Of a stretch of DNA of 10,314 bases, positions 6,276 through 10,314 are shown in pieces. Each line of letters opens with the position of its first letter. Position 1 is the first letter of the stretch. The DNA comes from Nitrospira sp. UBA2083 (GTDB lineage Bacteria; Nitrospirota; Nitrospiria; Nitrospirales; Nitrospiraceae): NCBI GenBank assembly GCA_002331625.1, contig DCZN01000118.1, forward strand, positions 10,034 through 20,347. Reading direction: 5' to 3'. The position numbers and the translations under genes are program-made. The notes below the pieces were generated by a model, which was not told the origin of the DNA, ran no database searches, and saw only the letters and a program-made list of their open reading frames with translations.

Positions 6276-6358
6276 GTTCTCCTTCTTGAGGAACGCGTTG
6301 CCGTTTGCTCTCCAACCTTTGGTGAGAGAGCGAAACGTCAACCCTCAACAAGGAGAAC
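6276..6358 (+). promoter_or_regulatory. Leader element C: covariant anti-SD / hairpin / SD
   Basis: GTTCTCCTT (6276-6284) is the exact 9-nt reverse complement of the Shine-Dalgarno region AAGGAGAAC (6350-6358). The SD here differs from elements A and B (AAGGAGAAC against AAGGAGGA), and the upstream partner has changed to match. The inner hairpin is GTTTGCTCTC (6303-6312) with GAGAGCGAAAC (6326-6336), with one bulged G. A GTTG/CAAC pair (6297-6300 with 6339-6342) can extend it. In the loop, CAA/TTG replaces the CAC/GTG of A and B. The ATG of the DUF6908 gene is at 6363. Confidence 0.7.
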
Positions 6359-6362
6359 CTTC

Positions 6363-6785
6363 ATGAAAACCTATCAATCATTCGCAAAAAACCTTCTGCA
6401 GCTGCTCGGCGACGCCGAAGCCCTCCGCATCACATCGGATGGCTTCATGCCGCTATCGATCGAGCGTATCGGCAAGGACGCCGACGGGCGGGACATGATC
6501 GCGCTATCGCATACCGGCGAGCAAAACGGTGATCTCATGCGCGATCCCGAAATCGTCTTCGTCCTTCACCAGGGACCGGACGGCCTCTATGCCGAGCCCG
6601 TTTCTTTCCGCAACGATTACGCCGGCATCATGCAGGACGTTTATGTGTACGACGACAACGGCCGCCGCACCCATGTCCATGCCACCCGCAAGGCCGAACT
6701 CAAATCCTTCTGCACGATGTGGTTCCGGAATCTCAAACATCAGGGATTTTTCTCGCCCACGTCGCAACGCGAGCGGCTCTCCTGA
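6363..6785 (+). CDS. DUF6908 domain-containing protein
   Basis: A 140-aa soluble protein matching the DUF6908 family of plasmid and ICE-borne proteins of unknown function. Family-typical segments are LRITSDGFMPLSIERIG (about residues 21-37), ALSHTGEQNGDLMRDPEIVF (47-66, the most conserved part) and FCTMWFRNLKHQGFF near the C-terminus. The length is normal and the gene looks intact. It starts at an ATG with AAGGAG in leader C and ends inside a terminator hairpin, so it is a monocistronic unit. Such genes are commonly found with ArdC, relaxase and ssDNA-related genes; a role in the transfer or establishment of the element is inferred from context only. Confidence 0.8.
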   Translation: MKTYQSFAKNLLQLLGDAEALRITSDGFMPLSIERIGKDADGRDMIALSHTGEQNGDLMRDPEIVFVLHQGPDGLYAEPVSFRNDYAGIMQDVYVYDDNGRRTHVHATRKAELKSFCTMWFRNLKHQGFFSPTSQRERLS

Positions 6786-6794
6786 GCCGCTTTT
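6772..6794 (+). terminator. Rho-independent terminator of the DUF6908 gene
   Basis: AGCGGCTC (6772-6779) pairs perfectly with GAGCCGCT (6784-6791) across a 4-nt loop and is followed by a T4 run (6791-6794). The TGA stop (6783-6785) lies within the hairpin, so coding and termination signals overlap. It also separates this gene from the converging minus-strand gene that ends at 6802. Confidence 0.75.
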
Positions 6795-6801
6795 CCTAGC
6801 G

Positions 6802-7458
6802 TCAGCGGGAACGATTCCGCAGTCTTTTCCACAACGCCTTTAGGTCAATGCCGATCCCAAAGAAGGATGGCCTAAGAAGAAAAATGTCTTTCCCTTGGTG
6901 AGTCTCTTGTTGAAGGTCAGAATGAAACCACTCTCGCGTGGACTGAGCAGATTCCTCTCGCTGAATTTGCAACCTGATAACCTCTGCAACGAGCTCCTTA
7001 AAGTCCTTGTATCGCAAGATTGTTTCTGATGCAGAAATAAACGCTTCGGCAGGATTATCAAAGACCGATGTATGAGTCCCTGTCCAATGGGCCTGAACCA
7101 TATAACTCAAGCACTCAGCCGTTTCCTTATAACTCAGATTAGCCATACGAGCGAGTTCGGCGACCATCAGCTTGGCTCGTGGTTGAGCCTTATAGTGACT
7201 TTTTAAGATAGAAAAGAGTTTTTCAATGTTCCCCATCAGGGTCTTTGTTTGCTCGTCATCAAGAAGTGTCAATCCATATAAGCTAACCAAATATTTATCG
7301 AGCTCCTTGCGTAAAAGGCCGGTCCTTTCAAGCTTGTCGAGGAGATCGAGGTGGTCATCATTCTGTGCACGGTAATAAAGTGCGTCTACGCCAATCCCCG
7401 TAGAGCGGGTTCTCTCCATGATGTCCCTCAATAATTCAGTTGCCGATTGGTCGAGCAT
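6802..7458 (-). CDS. hypothetical 218-aa helical protein with possible winged-helix segment
   Basis: Not recognised. The 218-aa protein is mostly helical and charged. Residues around 94-125 (PRAKLMVAELARMANLSYKE, then TAECLSYMVQAHW) resemble the helix-turn-helix part of a winged-helix domain, with an N-terminal helical region before it. The C-terminal tail is basic (LKALWKRLRNRSR) after a hydrophobic LLRPSFFGIGIDL. No TM segment is certain. The ATG at 7458 has only a weak GAG-like site upstream. It is divergent from the relaxase gene with 148 bp between them and convergent with the DUF6908 gene. Its AT-rich codon usage contrasts with the GC-rich relaxase next door, suggesting separate acquisition. 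Confidence 0.6.
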   Translation of the reverse strand: MLDQSATELLRDIMERTRSTGIGVDALYYRAQNDDHLDLLDKLERTGLLRKELDKYLVSLYGLTLLDDEQTKTLMGNIEKLFSILKSHYKAQPRAKLMVAELARMANLSYKETAECLSYMVQAHWTGTHTSVFDNPAEAFISASETILRYKDFKELVAEVIRLQIQREESAQSTREWFHSDLQQETHQGKDIFLLRPSFFGIGIDLKALWKRLRNRSR

Positions 7459-7499
7459 CTTTGTTTGCTCAGGGTAACCCCGAATGCCTGTTTCAACTG

Positions 7500-7528
7500 G
7501 TTATAAGTGACGAAAATGACATTGAAAG
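7500..7528 (-). promoter_or_regulatory. possible promoter of the 218-aa gene
   Basis: On the minus strand, TATAAC (7505-7500) matches the -10 consensus at five of six positions, and CTTTCA (7528-7523) sits 17 nt upstream but matches the -35 at only three of six. It would start transcription about 35 nt before the ATG at 7458. Low confidence because of the weak -35. Confidence 0.3.
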
Positions 7529-7547
7529 CCCCCGTCTGCATCTCCCC

Positions 7548-7599
7548 GTATGCGGCAAACCCATCGTTAAGGTTCCGCATTGTACAAGTATGCGGAGGG
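7548..7599 (+). promoter_or_regulatory. alternating repeats covering the relaxase ribosome binding site
   Basis: GTATGCGG occurs twice (7548-7555 and 7588-7595), and its partial complement CCGCAT lies between them (7575-7580). The middle arm can pair with either flanking copy, giving two mutually exclusive 6-bp hairpins. The downstream one (9-nt loop) overlaps the start of the relaxase Shine-Dalgarno sequence GGAGGG (7594-7599). Either an RNA switch or a relaxase/accessory-protein binding site near the transfer origin would fit. No known nic sequence was recognised. Confidence 0.4.
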
Positions 7600-7606
7600 C
7601 GATGTC

Positions 7607-9163
7607 ATGATACCGAAAGCAAGCCAGAGGGCCAACGGCCGCCAGCTCGCCACCCATCTCCTCAACGCGTACGACAACGAGCGTGTCGAGGTGGCCCATA
7701 TCCGCGGCGCGATTGCGCGGGATCTGCACGGTGCGCTCGATGAATGGCACGCCATTTCGAGAACCACACGATGTAAGAAGTATCTCTACAGTCTCTCGAT
7801 CAATCCGGATCCCCGGCAAGGCCCCCTCACCCGCTCCCAGTACCGCGATTACATCGCCCGCGTGGAAAAGAAGATCGGCCTCACCGGCCAGCCCCGCGCG
7901 ATCGTCTTCCATAGAAAGGACGGCCGCGAGCACTGCCATGTCGTCTGGTCGCGCATCATGCCCGGCGCGCTCAAGGCCGTGCAGATCTCCCATGACCGCA
8001 AATCGCTCCAGACCGTCACCCGCAAATTTGCCGCCGATCACGGCCTCCGGCTGCCGCCGAACATGCGTCCGGGCGGCAGGATTAGCGACAATGCCCCTCC
8101 CGTCAAAGTCATCCTCCACGAAAAGCACCAGCAAGAGCGCACCGGGATTTCCAGGGAAGACCGCGTGCGCGAGATCACGCTAGCCTGGCAGCAGACGGAC
8201 AGTGCACAGGCCTTTGTCGCGGCTCTCGCGCATGCCGGCTACCATCTTGCCCGCGGCGACAGCGTTCCTTATGTGGTCATCGACCGTTTCGGCGAGATCC
8301 ACAGTTTGCCGCGACAGATCGAAGGCATCCGCACCAAAGAGCTGCGCGCGCGCCTTGCGGGCTTCCCGCCCGAATCCCTGCCGCCGGCAGCGGAGATCAA
8401 ACAGCAGGTTCTTACACAACTCCCCGCACCGATCGCCCCGCAATTTAATCAGAGCGCCGATGCCCCCTGGATCACACTCAAAACCGCCCACGAAAAACGC
8501 CGCGCGATCTTCCGGCAAAGGCTGGCGGCCCTCAAGGACAAGCACCGGGCCGAACAGAGAGCCATGGCCACAAGGCAAGAGGAAAGCCTCGAACGCCTGC
8601 GCGCCGAGCGGCTCAAACAAACGGCCACCGGCCTCACCTATTTTCTCTGCCTGATCCCCGGCATCCCGCAGCTGCTCGCACGCCGCCATAAAGGTCATGA
8701 TCTTGCCTATCTGCAAACTTGCAGAAAGGTCCGTCACACGCTTCTTGCTGCGCAACAAGCCGAGTTCGAGGATCTCAGACGCCAGATCCGCGCCGTCATG
8801 CGCGTCGAAAAGCGCGAGGCCCGCTCATTACGAACACAGCTGCGCCGCGCATTTCTCAATTCCCGCATGAGCGACTCTTTTTATGCCGCTGCGATCTCCC
8901 CTGCCCTGCCCGTCTCGCGTGAAGACATTCACACCGATTTTGGGGCCAATGCCGCCGACGTGACCGGCCGACACGGCGCAACAAAGGCCCGATCGATCCC
9001 GGCGCGCCGCCGGCCCGCACCGCCGAAAGATTCCCTGTCCGCCGCGTTTACGGCGGCCGCCGAGCCGCCCCCCGCTCGCCTGCGCGAGACATTCACACGC
9101 GCCTCCGGCGGTGGCCGGAAGCACGTTCCCAAACCCGCACCGCGTCTTGAGCTTGACGTGTAA
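7607..9163 (+). CDS. MOBP-type relaxase / mobilisation nuclease
   Basis: A 518-aa conjugative relaxase of the Relaxase/VirD2-like type, which nicks the transfer origin, stays covalently bound to the 5' end and pilots the strand into the recipient. The N-terminal nuclease domain (about residues 1-200) starts MIPKASQRANGRQLATHLLN, as in many proteobacterial relatives. The metal-binding three-His motif is intact: FHRKDGREHCHVVWSRI, with His102, His109 and His111. AQAFVAALAHAGYHLARGDS and YVVIDRFGEIHSLPRQIEGI are further family segments (about 200-250). The C-terminal half is basic and coiled-coil-like (about 295-340 and 380-425), with a hydrophobic patch (TGLTYFLCLIPGIPQLL), and ends in a Pro/Arg-rich tail. 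The ATG at 7607 is chosen because GGAGGG lies 7 nt upstream; an in-frame TTG at 7580 lies inside the hairpin. No coupling protein or type IV secretion gene is in the window, so the element may be mobilisable only. Confidence 0.88.
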   Translation: MIPKASQRANGRQLATHLLNAYDNERVEVAHIRGAIARDLHGALDEWHAISRTTRCKKYLYSLSINPDPRQGPLTRSQYRDYIARVEKKIGLTGQPRAIVFHRKDGREHCHVVWSRIMPGALKAVQISHDRKSLQTVTRKFAADHGLRLPPNMRPGGRISDNAPPVKVILHEKHQQERTGISREDRVREITLAWQQTDSAQAFVAALAHAGYHLARGDSVPYVVIDRFGEIHSLPRQIEGIRTKELRARLAGFPPESLPPAAEIKQQVLTQLPAPIAPQFNQSADAPWITLKTAHEKRRAIFRQRLAALKDKHRAEQRAMATRQEESLERLRAERLKQTATGLTYFLCLIPGIPQLLARRHKGHDLAYLQTCRKVRHTLLAAQQAEFEDLRRQIRAVMRVEKREARSLRTQLRRAFLNSRMSDSFYAAAISPALPVSREDIHTDFGANAADVTGRHGATKARSIPARRRPAPPKDSLSAAFTAAAEPPPARLRETFTRASGGGRKHVPKPAPRLELDV

Positions 9164-9193
9164 AAGGCCGCTCCGGCCTTGACCGGAACGGCC
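9162..9193 (-). terminator. Rho-independent terminator of the 58-aa gene
   Basis: GGCCGCTCCGG (9166-9176) faces CCGGAACGGCC (9183-9193): 11 positions with one mismatch and a 6-nt loop. Read on the minus strand the hairpin is followed by TTTT (9165-9162) and starts 11 nt after the stop of the minus-strand gene. On the + strand it lies directly after the relaxase stop but lacks a T run, so it works mainly for the minus strand. Confidence 0.65.
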
Positions 9194-9204
9194 ACCTCGG
9201 CGGG

Positions 9205-9381
9205 TTACAGCCGGGGCTTCGCGACCCGCGCGCGGTTGATATTCTCAAGCGTCGCCAGCGCGTTGCGCCGGGAGGGCGTGCCGCATGTCGTGCGGATGAG
9301 CCCTTTCGAGACTTGCTGGAACAGCGCCGAGAGCTCGCGTTCGCTGCGGCTTTGCAGTTCGTATGCTGAAATCAATCTCAT
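9205..9381 (-). CDS. conserved small protein, 58 aa
   Basis: A 58-aa protein (MRLISAYELQSRSERELSAL, then FQQVSKGLIRTTCGTPSRRN, then ALATLENINRARVAKPRL). I recall very similar short proteins on proteobacterial plasmids and ICEs, always uncharacterised: an N-terminal helix with a sorting-like S-x-x-E-L, a G-T-P-x-R-R-N-A-L turn and a C-terminal basic helix. The ATG at 9381 has GAGGAGG 5 nt upstream; an in-frame ATG at 9471 would add 30 residues reading through hairpin DNA and is rejected. It ends 42 bp from the relaxase stop, converging on a shared terminator. Its leader has an upstream complement to its own SD, as in leaders A-C. Basic and small, it could bind nucleic acid; the function is unknown. 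Confidence 0.7.
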   Translation of the reverse strand: MRLISAYELQSRSERELSALFQQVSKGLIRTTCGTPSRRNALATLENINRARVAKPRL

Positions 9382-9385
9382 GGTT

Positions 9386-9494
9386 TCCTCCTCTGTGTTT
9401 TGAGGCCGCGACCATCGCGGCCTTTCATGCCGCCCGCTGCGCAGGAAGGACTCCGCGCCGCACTTCGCCACGAAGCCGGAACGTCAGAGGAGGA
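9386..9494 (-). promoter_or_regulatory. Leader element D (minus strand): anti-SD / hairpin / SD, looser copy
   Basis: In the transcript of the 58-aa gene, TCCTCCTCTG (9494-9485) is an exact 10-nt reverse complement of the Shine-Dalgarno region CAGAGGAGGA (9395-9386). Between them are a perfect 8-bp hairpin GGCCGCGA/TCGCGGCC with a 3-nt loop (9422-9404) and a 5-bp CTTCG/CGAAG hairpin (9475-9463). The SD flank is different from A-C and again matched by its own complement. The spacing is larger (89 nt against 57-65) and the inner hairpin sequence is unrelated, so membership in the same class is less certain. Confidence 0.45.
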
Positions 9495-9683
9495 CGGCCC
9501 GCCGCCGAAGAATTTTGATGCGCGAGGAAACACGGCTGTGTGGGGAAAATTGTTCGCGGCAGCCCGTTGCGGCGATCAGGAGGAATTTCTGCGACAACGG
9601 GTCATGAAAAAGGCCCGCTGTCACGGACCCGCAAGAGAGGAAACCACCTTGACTGAGAGCGCTTCTTTCAGCACTGTCAGCTC
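9495..9683. other. intergenic region, no confident gene
   Basis: No convincing gene. A + strand frame runs from 9400 to 9687 but crosses the hairpins of leader D, has a low-complexity composition and no ribosome binding site. The region should contain the promoters of both the minus-strand 58-aa gene and the ORF6N gene; no clear -35/-10 pair was found. Confidence 0.4.
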
Positions 9684-10208
9684 ATGAGCAAAGCGAAAAC
9701 AGGCACCGTCATTCCCATCGAAAGGATCGCCCGCTGCGTTTACCTAATTCGCGGCCACAAGGTCATGCTGGATCAGGATCTTGCCGCTCTTTATGGGGTC
9801 GAGACGAAAAACCTGAACAAGGCTGTAAAACGCAACCCCCGACGTTTTCCCGCTGATTTTATGTTCCAACTATCTGATTCAGAACATAAATCTTTGAGGT
9901 TCCAAATTGGAACCTCAAAAGAGGGCCGGGGCGGCAGGCGTACCCTTCCCTACGCCTTCACTGAACAAGGCATCGCCATGTTGTCGAGCGTTCTCCACTC
10001 CGACCGCGCCGCCGACATTAACGTCGCCATCATGCGCACCTTTGTCCGCTTCCGTGAAATGCTGGCCACGAACGAGGAACTGGCGCGCAGAGTCGCCCGC
10101 CACGATCAGGAAATCGCCACCCTGTTCCATCACGTTCAGCGGCTTCTCGAACCGCCGAAATCCAAGAAGCACCCCATCGGATACGTTCCTTCCAGGGATC
10201 ACGAATAG
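9684..10208 (+). CDS. ORF6N domain-containing (KilA-N-related) DNA-binding protein
   Basis: A 174-aa protein with an ORF6N domain over most of its length: IPIERIARCVYLIRGHKVML, then DQDLAALYGVETKNLNKAVK, RNPRRFPADFMFQLSDSE, and LPYAFTEQGIAMLSSVLHSD. This is the standard order for the family, which is frequent in phages and mobile elements and thought to bind DNA. Residues after about 125 form a short coiled coil (NEELARRVARHDQEIATLFH) and a P-I-G-Y tail, as is usual in relatives; the length is normal. The ATG at 9684 has no good Shine-Dalgarno sequence, and an in-frame TGA lies 30 nt upstream, so no longer start is available. Residues SLRFQIGTSK are encoded by a perfect 27-nt palindrome. Role unknown; a regulator of the element is plausible. 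Confidence 0.85.
   Translation: MSKAKTGTVIPIERIARCVYLIRGHKVMLDQDLAALYGVETKNLNKAVKRNPRRFPADFMFQLSDSEHKSLRFQIGTSKEGRGGRRTLPYAFTEQGIAMLSSVLHSDRAADINVAIMRTFVRFREMLATNEELARRVARHDQEIATLFHHVQRLLEPPKSKKHPIGYVPSRDHE
9893..9919. repeat. 27-nt perfect palindrome inside the ORF6N gene
   Basis: TTTGAGGTTCCAA (9893-9905) and its exact reverse complement TTGGAACCTCAAA (9907-9919) flank a single A. The palindrome is in frame and encodes residues L-R-F-Q-I-G-T-S, just before the conserved G-G-R-R motif. A 13-nt arm is far longer than expected by chance in coding DNA. It could be an operator bound by the ORF6N protein itself, a recombination site or a DNA/RNA hairpin. Confidence 0.8.
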
Positions 10209-10314
10209 ACGCAAGCCCAAACAAGCCCTGATTCATTCCGATCTGGCTCACAATAGGCAGTGATGCGTGGCGGCGCTTCTGCCGGGCGTACCACCTAGAA
10301 CCCAGCATGAGTCG
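10209..10314. other. right edge, nothing recognised
   Basis: These 106 bases after the ORF6N stop show no gene, no terminator hairpin with a T run and no repeat that I can support. Confidence 0.4.

Noticed and set aside
7476..7520. Possible nic site near GGTTATAAGTGACG
   Set aside because: It does not match any nic consensus I know well enough to name.
7683..8183. 166-aa + strand frame inside the relaxase gene
   Set aside because: Alternative-frame shadow with Ser/Arg/Pro-rich translation.
8180..8758. 192-aa minus-strand frame opposite the relaxase
   Set aside because: GC-rich genes commonly leave open antisense frames; the relaxase on the other strand has clear motifs.
9400..9687. 95-aa + strand frame overlapping the ORF6N start as ATGA
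   Set aside because: It crosses the leader-D hairpins, has no ribosome binding site and reads as low-complexity sequence; the ATGA overlap is probably chance.
1..10314. CRISPR arrays, tRNA or rRNA genes, insertion-sequence ends
   Set aside because: No regularly spaced repeats, no cloverleaf-like gene and no transposase or matching terminal repeats were seen on either strand.

Overview
The window looks like the accessory and mobilisation region of a mobilisable plasmid or integrated element from a Gram-negative host. The relaxase resembles a MOBP-type family common in alphaproteobacteria and other Proteobacteria. The other mobile genes (ArdC fragment, DUF6908 protein, ORF6N protein, small conserved plasmid proteins) fit that setting. 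Base composition is mixed: the relaxase and DUF6908 genes are GC-rich, while the defence-like genes at about 550-2600, 4320-5780 and 6800-7460 are visibly AT-richer. That pattern suggests cargo inserted into a GC-richer backbone. No species can be named from the sequence.

Left part (1-2700) is defence-like. It holds the C-terminal part of a BsuBI/PstI-type restriction endonuclease on the + strand. Convergent to it is a tight two-gene minus-strand operon: a DUF262 (ParB/GmrSD-N-like) protein followed after 2 bp by a divergent RelA/SpoT-fold nucleotidyltransferase. A good promoter (CTGACA-17-TATGTT) precedes the operon. This pair is the best candidate for an under-described defence or toxin system here.

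Middle part (2700-6800) is plasmid backbone mixed with cargo. It has a broken N-terminal ArdC fragment overlapping a small unknown gene, a 79-aa conserved small protein with a terminator, a two-TM protein with a GAF-like C-terminal domain followed by an overlooked 50-aa gene, a minus-strand 94-aa unknown, and a DUF6908 protein with its own terminator.

Right part (6800-10314) holds an unknown 218-aa protein on the minus strand, a divergent relaxase gene, a 58-aa conserved small protein on the minus strand, and an ORF6N-domain protein whose coding sequence contains a 27-nt perfect palindrome.

The most striking non-coding signal is a recurrent 5' leader in front of the ardC fragment, the 79-aa gene and the DUF6908 gene. 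An upstream pyrimidine tract is exactly complementary to that gene's own Shine-Dalgarno region (9-11 nt), and the two enclose a GTTGGCTCTC/GAGAGCCAAC-type hairpin. Where the Shine-Dalgarno sequence differs between copies, the upstream complement changes to match. A looser fourth copy precedes the 58-aa gene on the minus strand. This looks like a shared RNA-level (or single-stranded-DNA-level) control element that groups these genes into one regulon.
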